From the NCBI RefSeq assembly GCF_030758345.1, contig NZ_JAVAMO010000022.1, forward strand, positions 1 to 64,000: 64,000 bases of DNA, given 5' to 3'. This document shows positions 18,394 to 26,165 of this stretch, piece after piece. A model generated the notes under the pieces. That model worked only from the letters and a program-made list of their open reading frames with translations. It made no database searches and was not told the origin of the DNA. Position 1 is the first letter of the stretch. Each line of letters opens with the position of its first letter. The position numbers and the translations under genes were made by a program. Source of the DNA: Ruegeria discodermiae. GTDB lineage: Bacteria; Pseudomonadota; Alphaproteobacteria; Rhodobacterales; Rhodobacteraceae.

Positions 18394-19272
18394 TCACATG
18401 TTCGCGGTCTCAACCACTCGCATCTTTACGTGTTTTCTCTGCGTCCATGCTTCGAGGTTCTGCTGAACGAACTCGGCGATTGAAGTCGGAACCTTTCCGG
18501 TCAGCTTCTGTACGTTGCCTGTGACACGGTCTTCTGAGCCTGCTGCAATTGCACCGTCCATTGCGGCCAATGATCTTGCATACTCTTCCGGCAAACCGAG
18601 ACCCTGGTGACGTTCAGCAAGTCCGTCGATTGTCAGCCTGTTGTGGCTGATCTGGCGCCCGAGCTGATTGGTCAGTGTCTCAGCAACCACATCATAGGAA
18701 ATCGCTTCCGGGCCAGTGAGAATGTAGTCGGTATTTTCGACCGTATCTGCGACCAGCAAGGCGGCGGCACAGGCGGCGATGTCACCCGCATCGATGAAGC
18801 CGATGCGGCCGTCATCAGTTGCCGTGTAGATCGCGGCCTCATCGCGGATCGGATCACGATGGTGTAGTTCCGAGAAGTTCTGCATGAACCATGCCGGTCG
18901 CAGCACTGCCCATTCCAGAGCGTTGGAGCGAAGCCAGGCGTGGACTGCGCCCATCATAGGCCCGCCTTCTTCAAGTGAAGAACCGCTGAGCAGTACGAAG
19001 CGCTGGACGCCAGCGGCGAGCGCCGCCTCAAGACCGGGTTGCATTCCTCCCAGTGAATCCACGGTGTCCGTGGGGGCTATGAGGTAGACAGCTCTGACGC
19101 CTTTGAACGCGGCATCAAATGTCGATGGGTCCTTCCAGTCAAAGCGTGCATCGTTTTCACCCTTTGGGCTACGTGTGCCTACGCGCGGAGAGACGCCTTT
19201 TGCTTTCAACTGTCCGACAACGCGGCTGCCGGTTTTCCCAGTACCGCCGGTAACAAGAATGGAGTTAGCCAT
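18394..19272 (-). CDS. NmrA/NAD(P)-binding atypical SDR
   Basis: A 292-residue Rossmann protein opening ILVTGGTGKTGSRVV, followed by an NmrA-like pattern (VRAVYLIAPTD, FVLLSGSSLEEGG, LRPAWFMQNFSE, IGFIDAGDIAACAAALL). Relatives act as NAD(P)H-dependent oxidoreductases (QOR2/azoreductase-like) or redox sensors. GGGAGA precedes the start. The gene overlaps the end of the SnoaL-like gene by eight bases, so it is the third gene of a YdcZ-SnoaL-NmrA operon under the divergent TetR. Confidence 0.85.
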   Translation of the reverse strand: MANSILVTGGTGKTGSRVVGQLKAKGVSPRVGTRSPKGENDARFDWKDPSTFDAAFKGVRAVYLIAPTDTVDSLGGMQPGLEAALAAGVQRFVLLSGSSLEEGGPMMGAVHAWLRSNALEWAVLRPAWFMQNFSELHHRDPIRDEAAIYTATDDGRIGFIDAGDIAACAAALLVADTVENTDYILTGPEAISYDVVAETLTNQLGRQISHNRLTIDGLAERHQGLGLPEEYARSLAAMDGAIAAGSEDRVTGNVQKLTGKVPTSIAEFVQQNLEAWTQRKHVKMRVVETANM

Positions 19273-19720
19273 CGATAAAGTCTCCCAGTTTGGATTTCAG
19301 AACTTCGACGCCTCCGACAGCATTCAGCAGAACCAGAGGGTTCCAGTAGTCGCGGTAACGGGTGATACGTCCGTTCTTTACCTCAATGACCGAGATGTAA
19401 TTCTGGTCGTAGCGCCCGGCCTCGCCTTTACCTTTGCAAGAGAACTCCAACACAAAGGTTTCGCCGTCTTTGGCAACATGGGTGACAGCCGGGCTCATGG
19501 ATTCAAAGCTGATGAGGCCTCCGGCTTTTGGCAAATAGGCTGCCATTGTGTCTCGGCCGCGGAGTTCGCGCACTGAGCCTTTTGGAGAAAACGGGAACTC
19601 GAACACGATGCCTTCGTCACACATGTCCAGGAAGTTCTCGCCTGCATCTGCGATGATTGCGTCACCGAGAGCGCCGCGCAGCATCGCGCCAAAGCTGGGT
19701 ATGTTGTTTGTGTCAGACAT
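19265..19720 (-). CDS. SnoaL/NTF2-like small protein
   Basis: A 151-residue cone-fold protein: LDMCDEGIVFEFPFSPKGSVRELRG is a typical SnoaL-like strand, followed by AYLPKAG, FVLEFSCKGKG and NGRITRYRDYWNPLVL. The family includes cyclases, isomerases and non-enzymatic binders. The start is placed at 19720 (MSDTNNIPSF) behind AGAGG; an ATG nine codons earlier is possible. Middle gene of the three-gene operon. Confidence 0.82.
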   Translation of the reverse strand: MSDTNNIPSFGAMLRGALGDAIIADAGENFLDMCDEGIVFEFPFSPKGSVRELRGRDTMAAYLPKAGGLISFESMSPAVTHVAKDGETFVLEFSCKGKGEAGRYDQNYISVIEVKNGRITRYRDYWNPLVLLNAVGGVEVLKSKLGDFIDG

Positions 19721-19781
19721 GATCTCATTACCTCTTGTTGTTCCCATAATGGGAGGGTTGTTCTGTGAGTGGTGGCTTTGG

Positions 19782-20243
19782 TTATGTCGCTTTTCCGAAC
19801 TGCATGATCAGAACACCTGCAATCGATAGCACAGCACCAGTGATGCGATAGAAGTCTGCTGGTCGAGGAGCGTTCCCAAGAAGCCCGTTCTGGTCCAGGA
19901 TGAGTGCCATCGTCATTTGTCCGGCAACGACTGCGGCAATAAAAGCAGCGGCCCCAAAGCGTGGGATTAGAACCATGGTCGCCATCACGTAAATGACACC
20001 GATCACACCTCCTACCCACGCCCAGGGAGGAGCCGCATATAGTGATGATAAGGTTGGCAATGTTGGACGGAGCCAAGCGACCCCAACCATCAGGCAAGCG
20101 AATGAAATTCCAAAGGACAACAGGGTTGCCCAGAGGGGGTGCCCAGCCGCACGGCTGAGCTCTGCGTTCATTCCGGCATGGATGGGTATCAAGGCCCCGC
20201 AAAGCAGAGGCGCAAACCAAAGAAGTGCGATTTTCGGGTCCAT
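19782..20243 (-). CDS. DMT-superfamily YdcZ-type membrane protein
   Basis: A 153-residue hydrophobic protein with about five membrane helices and the YdcZ (DUF606) pattern: PIHAGMNAELSR, HPLWATLLSFGISF, GGVIGVIYVMATMVLIPRFGAA and GQMTMALILDQNGL. YdcZ proteins are putative small-molecule exporters. AAAGGG precedes ATG 20243. First gene of the operon and divergent from the TetR gene. Confidence 0.87.
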   Translation of the reverse strand: MDPKIALLWFAPLLCGALIPIHAGMNAELSRAAGHPLWATLLSFGISFACLMVGVAWLRPTLPTLSSLYAAPPWAWVGGVIGVIYVMATMVLIPRFGAAAFIAAVVAGQMTMALILDQNGLLGNAPRPADFYRITGAVLSIAGVLIMQFGKAT

Positions 20244-20281
20244 CTTCGCACCCTTTCATAAGTCGCCAAAAACAGGTTGCA

Positions 20282-20330
20282 GTATCGATAAGTTTGATTC
20301 AAACTACGTCGGAACGATACTGTCTCGTCC
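20282..20330. promoter_or_regulatory. Candidate TetR operator between divergent genes
   Basis: AGTTTG-ATT-CAAACT (20291-20305) is a perfect palindrome nested between GTATCG (20282-20287) and CGATAC (20325-20330). It lies in the 106-base gap between the YdcZ and TetR starts, the usual place for a TetR site that controls both directions. Confidence 0.5.
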
Positions 20331-20349
20331 TATATAAGGTAGAATCACG

Positions 20350-20961
20350 ATGGAACGCAAGAGTTCCGACGTAAAAAATCCTGATCGGCCGCGTCGGAAG
20401 CCGGCCGGGGCTGCCGTTTTGCAAGACACGGTGACGGAAGCAATCCAACGCGCCTTGTTCGAGGAATGGGCGGAAACGGGTTACTCGGCTCTACGAATGG
20501 AGCGCATTGCGGCTCGCGCAGGTGTCGGAAAGGCTGCGCTCTATCGAAGGAGTAAATCCAAGTTTGAACTGGTGACCGAAGCGGTGAAATCAGCGGCCAC
20601 GAATATCACTCCAATTCCGGACACAGGATCCTTTGAGAAGGACGTTGCCAAGCTTATGCAAAGGATGGCTGCAACTCTGCGTCATCCACTTGTGAGGCGG
20701 ATTCTACCTGATCTGCATGCTGAGCACGCTCGCTCTGATGAATTGGCGGAATTGCTGGAGAGCGTGACGAGGGATCGCCGGGCCCAGGCAATGGTCATGC
20801 TGGACAGAGCTATTGAGCGTGGTGAACTTTCAGAAGACGCAGATAAGGGCGTGGTGCTCGATATGTTCATCGCACCGCTCTATTGGCACGTCATTGTTCA
20901 GCATCGACCTGTCAGATCAGAAAACATCCAACGATTTACCAATCTGGTACTAAGTGTATAA
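20350..20961 (+). CDS. TetR/AcrR-family transcriptional regulator
   Basis: A 203-residue regulator with an N-terminal TetR helix-turn-helix (YSALRMERIAARAGVGKAALYRR) and a C-terminal ligand domain of the TetR_C_16/33 kind (DKGVVLDMFIAPLYWHVIVQHRPV). It is divergent from, and probably represses, the YdcZ-SnoaL-NmrA operon. The inducer is unknown. Confidence 0.88.
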   Translation: MERKSSDVKNPDRPRRKPAGAAVLQDTVTEAIQRALFEEWAETGYSALRMERIAARAGVGKAALYRRSKSKFELVTEAVKSAATNITPIPDTGSFEKDVAKLMQRMAATLRHPLVRRILPDLHAEHARSDELAELLESVTRDRRAQAMVMLDRAIERGELSEDADKGVVLDMFIAPLYWHVIVQHRPVRSENIQRFTNLVLSV

Positions 20962-20990
20962 AAAAAAAGCAGTAACTATAAAGCACATTG

Positions 20991-21021
20991 AAAAACTGAG
21001 ACAAAGGTCGTCTCGGTTTTT
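20991..21021. terminator. Bidirectional rho-independent terminator
   Basis: AAAAACTGAGAC and GTCTCGGTTTTT form a 12-base stem with one G-U-type mismatch around a 7-base loop. A-run on one side and T-run on the other serve both the TetR gene and the convergent MocR gene. Confidence 0.85.
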
Positions 21022-21038
21022 CGGCACAGCTTAACAGC

Positions 21039-22448
21039 CTAGGGAACCCAGTTTTGGTGGATGATCGCATAGTTTAATGCTTCGAGATCTTCAGTCAGCT
21101 GGCTGTATGAAATTGGTCCTCCCAGACATACCCTGACCGCTTCATCGGGCATTCCCTTCACCGTAAACGCGTTGCTCGGCATGATCCCGATTTGGCGATT
21201 GGCCATGTGACTCATCACATCAGCTCGGCTGGATCCTTCGGGTAGTGCCAGCCAGATATTAAATGCCTCCCGACTGGCCATGAAGTCTTGGTCCTGCATG
21301 ATCTTGGCCGCCAAGTTCTGTCTGCGGTTCGCCTCCTTACGGACGAACTTCTGCACCGCCGCGGCTGTGCCATCCTCGACCCATCGCGCCATCAAAGCTG
21401 TTGTGATTGGTGACGCCATGACATTCGATGCCTGCAAAACCCGCGTGAAGTGGGTTTTCGACAGTCCAGACGGAACCACCGCAAGCGCAAGCCTCAAACC
21501 AGCGCCCAGACATTTGGAAAGACCCGCGATGTACCACCCCAATTCGGGAATCTGCTGCGAGATAGGCGGTGGAGCATCCGACGACACAAAACGACAAGCG
21601 TCATCTTCAATCAAAGGCAAACCGTACTTGTCCAAAACGGACGCGATCTGCTGACGTCGCTCCATCGGAATTGTAAGCGTCAGGGGATTTTGCAGCGTCG
21701 GGTTCAGATAAAGAGCAGAAGGTGCGTGCTCTTGGATAGCGGCATCCAGATCATCAGGAAGAATACCGCTGTCGTCTGATCTCACGCCAATTAGCCGGAT
21801 GCCAAGTTGAGCGCCTATGGCGCGAATACCGGGATAGGTCACGCGCTCACAGATCACGGTGTCTCCGGGCTTGGCGAGCAATGTCAGGATCGACAGCAAA
21901 CTGGCATGTGCGCCGGGCGTGATTGCCAATTGGTCTGCTGTAACGTCGATACCGTTGATGTTCATCCAGCGTGCTGCGGTCTCCCGGTCCTGCCGGCTCC
22001 CGATAATGGATTGGTAGCGAAGCAGAGGAACGAGGTTCGCAGCAACTTGTGCAAGGCCTTGTTCCATACGGGCCACAAGAGCCGGATCGTCTGGCTCCGG
22101 GGGCATATTCATGTTCGGGTCTTCTTCCAGCGCGCGACGCGGGTCTGCTTTTTCTGAAGTTTCTTCTGGCTTCCGAATAAACGAGCCCCGGCCGACAAAA
22201 GTGTCGATATACCCTCGCTTCGCAGCCTCAGAGTATCCGCGAGAGACAGTTGTGAAATCCAAGCCAACAAGCTTGGCGACGCTGCGTTGAGGCGGAAGCC
22301 TGTCACCTGCATCTAGCACACCTGTCTCTACATCATGTCTGATCGCTTCCGCGATCTGGACATAGAGTGGTTTCCCGTCGTCGCGCAGATTCGGTGTCCA
22401 TGACTTCAAGGCTTCACTCCATTCAATGCAGGAAATTGTTTTTGTCAC
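21039..22448 (-). CDS. MocR-type regulator (GntR HTH + class I aminotransferase-like domain)
   Basis: A 469-residue PdxR/MocR-type protein. The GntR winged helix spans roughly residues 20-95 (PLYVQIAEAIRHDVETG, DRLPPQRSVAKLVGLDFTT), then a fold-type I PLP domain from about 130 with ITPGAHASL, YLNPTLQNPLT, LIEDDACRF and the PLP lysine in GLSKCLGAGLRL. GTG 22448 is the start, with AAAGG upstream. It is divergent from DUF983 and the MTHFR-like gene, which it may regulate. MocR proteins sense PLP or amine-PLP adducts. Confidence 0.87.
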   Translation of the reverse strand: MTKTISCIEWSEALKSWTPNLRDDGKPLYVQIAEAIRHDVETGVLDAGDRLPPQRSVAKLVGLDFTTVSRGYSEAAKRGYIDTFVGRGSFIRKPEETSEKADPRRALEEDPNMNMPPEPDDPALVARMEQGLAQVAANLVPLLRYQSIIGSRQDRETAARWMNINGIDVTADQLAITPGAHASLLSILTLLAKPGDTVICERVTYPGIRAIGAQLGIRLIGVRSDDSGILPDDLDAAIQEHAPSALYLNPTLQNPLTLTIPMERRQQIASVLDKYGLPLIEDDACRFVSSDAPPPISQQIPELGWYIAGLSKCLGAGLRLALAVVPSGLSKTHFTRVLQASNVMASPITTALMARWVEDGTAAAVQKFVRKEANRRQNLAAKIMQDQDFMASREAFNIWLALPEGSSRADVMSHMANRQIGIMPSNAFTVKGMPDEAVRVCLGGPISYSQLTEDLEALNYAIIHQNWVP

Positions 22449-22464
22449 TTTTACCTTTATTGCA

Positions 22465-22490
22465 GGTGAATTTCAACATGTTGTCTCACC
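22465..22490. promoter_or_regulatory. Candidate MocR operator
   Basis: GGTGA (22465-22469) and TCACC (22486-22490) are inverted about 21 bases apart centre to centre, in the gap between the MocR and DUF983 starts. A tentative site only. Confidence 0.3.
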
Positions 22491-22568
22491 TTTCGTCACA
22501 TTGATTGGTTATTGATTGCATTGTGTCTAGAGATGAACTATCTGAGGCGCAACCAAAGGAGATCAAAG

Positions 22569-22958
22569 ATGTCCGAACTTGCAATTGACACCCACGACGA
22601 CAGTGAAGAGCGCCCCATCAAACCCGCGATCATGAATGGGATGCGCCTCAAGTGCCCCAGATGCGGGGAAGGCAAACTGCTGCACAGCTACATCAAAGTG
22701 AACGATGAGTGCTCGAATTGCGGTTTGGATCTGAGCCATCAGCGGGCTGATGATGGTCCGGCTTATCTAACGATCCTGATCGTTGGCCACCTCATGGGAT
22801 TCGCGTTGCACATCGCCTGGGTGACATGGAGGCCAGAACCATGGGTCTTGGCTTTAAGCATGTCTGTGATTGCAGTAGTCGGTGCCTTGGCACTGCTGCC
22901 GGTCATGAAGGGCCTGATTGTTGGATACCAATGGGCCAAACGAATGCACGGGTTCTAG
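22569..22958 (+). CDS. DUF983 family protein with zinc ribbon and two membrane helices
   Basis: A 129-residue protein with a CPRCGEGKLL...ECSNCGLDL zinc-ribbon pattern near residues 33-60 and two hydrophobic helices (YLTILIVGHLMGFALHIAW and SMSVIAVVGALALLPVM), ending in a WAKRMHGF tail as in DUF983. The function is unknown. The start is chosen at 22569 because AAGGAG lies upstream; an earlier ATG at 22512 has none. 106 bases before the MTHFR-like gene. Confidence 0.83.
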   Translation: MSELAIDTHDDSEERPIKPAIMNGMRLKCPRCGEGKLLHSYIKVNDECSNCGLDLSHQRADDGPAYLTILIVGHLMGFALHIAWVTWRPEPWVLALSMSVIAVVGALALLPVMKGLIVGYQWAKRMHGF

Positions 22959-23064
22959 CCAGCCTACTTTTGCAGACTAGCCATGCGCCTGTGGCTTGCT
23001 TCTGCTGCCAAGCTTCGAGGTCATGCCCGAACGACTTCGGTAGTTGAAGCTGGAGGATTCCTTG

Positions 23065-23907
23065 ATGGATTTGAATTTCTATTCACTTGAGGCGACAGGA
23101 AAGACAATTGCAGATCTCACATCAGCCGCTCCCCTTATTCCTGCGAGAACCCCTGTCAATGTGGCCTGGCTGAACGATGAGGATGACTACGACCGGTTGC
23201 GAACGGTGCGCCGGATTGACGATGCCGGACTATTGCCGGTGCCGATATTTGCAGCTCGACGCCTTCAATCAAAGAAACACTTGTTTGACCTTACCGAAAA
23301 ACTCCGGTTTGCCGGCGCACAAGGGCAAGCCATGGTCGTTGGCGGTGACCCAACTGATGCGTCGGGCCCCTTCAACAACACGATGGATCTCCTTCGAACG
23401 GAGTGGATTGAAAAGTATGCGATCAAGAGGGTCACCTTGCCGGGTTTTCCAGAGGGAAACACAGCCATAGGTTATCGTTCGGATGTGGCCCTACTGGAGC
23501 AGAAGGTAAAACTTTTAGAGTCCTGCGGGTGCAGCGTGAGCATAACCACTCAACTTGCCTTTGATCCATCCAGAATTCTCAACTGGATAAGCCAGCTTCG
23601 AAACGTTGGTGTTAGCCAGACCATCCAAATTGGGATACCAGGGCCGACTAAAAGGGATCTCCTGCTCAGGTTTGCACGCTCATTTGGGGTTTCGGCTGGC
23701 GGATTGAACAACGTGAGTGACACCGTGGACGGGATCGTTGATTGCTCCCGTCTGGTCTGCTTGATCGAACAAGGGCTGCAACGACGCAATTTAGCTGATG
23801 TTGCGGTTCACCTTTATCCCTTTGGTGGCGCGATGGTTGCCGTTGAGTGGCTAAAGGCGGTTAAGGCGCGGCAAGTTCGGGACGCTTCGAGCAAAATGCT
23901 AGCCTGA
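23065..23907 (+). CDS. Methylenetetrahydrofolate reductase-like protein
   Basis: A 280-residue TIM-barrel protein of the MTHFR superfamily. YSLEAT near the N-terminus holds the conserved glutamate, PIFAARRLQSKKHL, MVVGGDPT and LPGFPEGN correspond to the flavin/folate motifs, and ITTQLAFD matches the TQ..FD block. MTHFR reduces 5,10-methylene-THF to 5-methyl-THF; this variant type may act in folate-linked C1 catabolism. GGAGG sits eight bases before ATG 23065; the GTG/ATG-like start at 23044 has none. In line with DUF983, probably in one operon. Confidence 0.78.
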   Translation: MDLNFYSLEATGKTIADLTSAAPLIPARTPVNVAWLNDEDDYDRLRTVRRIDDAGLLPVPIFAARRLQSKKHLFDLTEKLRFAGAQGQAMVVGGDPTDASGPFNNTMDLLRTEWIEKYAIKRVTLPGFPEGNTAIGYRSDVALLEQKVKLLESCGCSVSITTQLAFDPSRILNWISQLRNVGVSQTIQIGIPGPTKRDLLLRFARSFGVSAGGLNNVSDTVDGIVDCSRLVCLIEQGLQRRNLADVAVHLYPFGGAMVAVEWLKAVKARQVRDASSKMLA

Positions 23908-23913
23908 GGAAAA

Positions 23914-23934
23914 GGCCGGCCATTTAGGTCGGCC
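23914..23934. terminator. Terminator hairpin between convergent genes
   Basis: GGCCGGCC and GGTCGGCC form an 8-base stem with one mismatch around ATTTA. On the minus strand it is followed by CTTTTCC, so it most likely ends the SDR transcript; on the plus strand the T-run is poor. Confidence 0.6.
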
Positions 23935-23973
23935 ATTCCAGTTCTTAGAAAAGTTTTCCTATTTTTGAGGGTA

Positions 23974-24723
23974 TCAGGCCGCCAGTGCGACCGAGTCCTT
24001 ACCGGCAGGGATTCGCAGCGGACAAGTGGTATCGGTCACGGCTCTCCAGATTGCCTGAACGACGTCTTCTGAGAAGGTGAACTCTTTCCCTTCAGCGTTC
24101 ATAAAGGCCGCCATAGTCTGCTCGACGAACGGCTTGTAGTCTTCAGGCGTGTCATTGGTTTCTGACATCAGTGCCATCGCGTTCTTGCCAAAATTCGTTG
24201 TTGGGGCCTGACCAGGTAGAACAATATGGGTCCGAATACCCAGTGGGGCCAGTTCAAGGGCAAGACATTCGGTGAAGACGTTCACTGCGGCCTTGCTTGC
24301 TGTGTAGACCGAAGCCAGCGGCAGCGGTTTGAGCGTGACGCTGGAAGAGACATTCACGATCACCCCTGATCCCGTGGCACGCATTTGCGGCAGCACGGCA
24401 CGTGTCAATTCCATGGTGCCGAACGTGTTGGTCTTAAAGATCCGGCGAAGGTTATCCTCTGACGTGCCCTCAAAAGGCGAAAGCCAGCCGACGCCTGCAT
24501 TGTTCACTAAAGCGTCGATGGGGCCAGCAGCGTCCAATGCCTTTGCAATACTCTCGCTGTCCGAGATATCCAATGGCAGGATCGTCAAACGATTCGAGGC
24601 CGGGAATAGTGCTTCATCTGGCTTGCGCATTGTCGCGATTACCGACCAGCCCTGTTCGAGGAAGAAGCGCGCCGTCTCCAGGCCAAATCCCGAAGAACAT
24701 CCTGTGATCAATACGGTATTCAT
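23974..24723 (-). CDS. Short-chain dehydrogenase/reductase
   Basis: A 249-residue classical SDR: cofactor motif TGCSSGFG, NNAGVGW, serine in NVSSSV and catalytic YTASKAA. The substrate is not identified. Divergent from the AraC gene at 24819, with AraC-type direct repeats in front of its promoter, so it is probably activated by that regulator. ATATATGATA on the minus strand could be its -10 region. Confidence 0.87.
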   Translation of the reverse strand: MNTVLITGCSSGFGLETARFFLEQGWSVIATMRKPDEALFPASNRLTILPLDISDSESIAKALDAAGPIDALVNNAGVGWLSPFEGTSEDNLRRIFKTNTFGTMELTRAVLPQMRATGSGVIVNVSSSVTLKPLPLASVYTASKAAVNVFTECLALELAPLGIRTHIVLPGQAPTTNFGKNAMALMSETNDTPEDYKPFVEQTMAAFMNAEGKEFTFSEDVVQAIWRAVTDTTCPLRIPAGKDSVALAA

Positions 24724-24784
24724 GACGTTATCTCCTGTTCTTTGATGCCTTGAAAGTAGACGACGTTGGCAGTATCATATATAA

Positions 24785-24816
24785 TCAATAGTCCGTTATT
24801 TGTTTTCAATGGTCCG
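24785..24816. promoter_or_regulatory. Direct-repeat AraC binding site
   Basis: TCAATAGTCCG (24785-24795) and TCAATGGTCCG (24806-24816) are spaced 21 bases apart, two helical turns, in one orientation. They sit between the SDR promoter and the AraC gene start, the usual arrangement for an AraC activator. Confidence 0.65.
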
Positions 24817-24818
24817 AA

Positions 24819-25733
24819 ATGACAGATCCATTCTCTGAAATCATCGCTCTCCTTCAACCCAAAGCATCCTATTCAAAGCTGGTGCATGCATCTGGGCCGT
24901 TTCGGGTGCATCGTGAGGACGTAAACGAGGCCTTCTACTGCTCACTTCTTACCGGACGTGCGTGCCTGGAAGTCGAAGGGAAAGAGCCCCTGGTCTTGAA
25001 TGCGGGTGACTTTGTGCTGATCCCAGCGGTCAAGTCCTTCACCTTCTCCAGTGTGGACCCTCCTCCACCCGATGGGCTAGTCAACTATCCTGTGGAAGAT
25101 GAAGGCGGAGTATTCAGGCTTGGGTCAACCGATGCGGATCCAGAGGTTCAACAGCTGGTAGGACACTGCACCTTTGCCAGCCCGGATGTCGATCTCTTGG
25201 TCTCATTGCTACCAGACCTGATCTTTGTCCGCGGTGAGGGTCGGCTGGCTTCGCTTACAGGGCTTGTTCGCGATGAAGCTCGCGCAAACCGGCCGGCGCG
25301 AGATGTGATCGTCGAGAACCTATTACAAGTCCTACTGATCGAAGCCTTCCGATCTGGCGGGGACCCAGCCCCGACTGCTGGCCTTTTACATGGGTTGGCA
25401 GACATTCGGGTTGGGCCCAGTTTGCGAGCCATGCACGCGGCCCCGGCTCACAGTTGGACTGTTCAAGCTCTTGCAACTGAAGCTGGGCTGTCTCGATCAG
25501 CATTCTTCACACGATTTGAAGGGGTCATGGGAATGCCCCCAATAAGCTATTTGCAGAACTGGCGGATGACACTGGCAAAACACATGCTCCGGGCAGGAGA
25601 TCTCAGCATTGCCGAAATCTCTGCCCAGACCGGATATGGTTCATCCAGTGCCTTCAGCACCGCATTCTCCCGCTATGTAGGATGCTCGCCCGCGCGCTAC
25701 TCAAAGGCAAATCCACTGGAAGCTTCGGGCTAA
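24819..25733 (+). CDS. AraC-family regulator (cupin_6 N-domain)
   Basis: A 304-residue regulator. The N-terminal cupin_6 domain begins near FSEIIALLQPKASYSKLVHASGPF; the AraC double HTH (WTVQALATEAGLSRSAFFTRF, SIAEISAQTGYGSSSAFSTAFSR) follows at about 215-300. These proteins often control oxidoreductases. The ATG comes two bases after the second AraC repeat, so autoregulation is likely. No clear ribosome site is seen. Confidence 0.87.
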   Translation: MTDPFSEIIALLQPKASYSKLVHASGPFRVHREDVNEAFYCSLLTGRACLEVEGKEPLVLNAGDFVLIPAVKSFTFSSVDPPPPDGLVNYPVEDEGGVFRLGSTDADPEVQQLVGHCTFASPDVDLLVSLLPDLIFVRGEGRLASLTGLVRDEARANRPARDVIVENLLQVLLIEAFRSGGDPAPTAGLLHGLADIRVGPSLRAMHAAPAHSWTVQALATEAGLSRSAFFTRFEGVMGMPPISYLQNWRMTLAKHMLRAGDLSIAEISAQTGYGSSSAFSTAFSRYVGCSPARYSKANPLEASG

Positions 25734-25738
25734 GCTTT

Positions 25739-26162
25739 TCAGATGACACCGCCATTGGCGCGAAGAGTTTGCCCACTAATCCAACGGCCATCAGGTCCGG
25801 CCAGGAGCGAAACAACAGCAGCGATGTCTTCGGGGGTTCCGAGCCGACCAAACGGGTTTACCTTCTTGATGTTCTCGATCACCGCCTCGGACTTTCCAGT
25901 CATGAACAGGTCGGTCGCGACTGGCCCAGGCGCGACAGCATTCACGGTGATGCCACGTGGGCCCAATTCTTTGGCCAGCACATGGGTCATCGCTTCCACC
26001 GCAGCTTTTGTCGCCGCATAGACACCCTAAGTCGGCTGATATAGCCCGACAACACTGGATAAAAGACTGATGATTGCACCACCTTTGTTCAAACGGTTGG
26101 CGGCCTCGCGCATGCCACGAAAGACACCGCCAATATTGATGGCGCAGTGAGCCTCGAACTCT
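25739..26162 (-). pseudogene. SDR pseudogene, 5'-truncated with in-frame stop
   Basis: The leftward frame reads AHCAINIGGVFRGMREAANRL, then YQPT, a TAG at 26027-26029, GVYAATKAAVEAMTHVLA and PFGRLGTPEDIAAVVS to GGVI. That is the second half of a 3-oxoacyl-reductase-like SDR with YxxxK intact but an in-frame stop, and no N-terminal half. It abuts the hydrolase gene's end, which suggests that a rearrangement removed the 5' part. Confidence 0.85.
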
Positions 26163-26165
26163 TAG

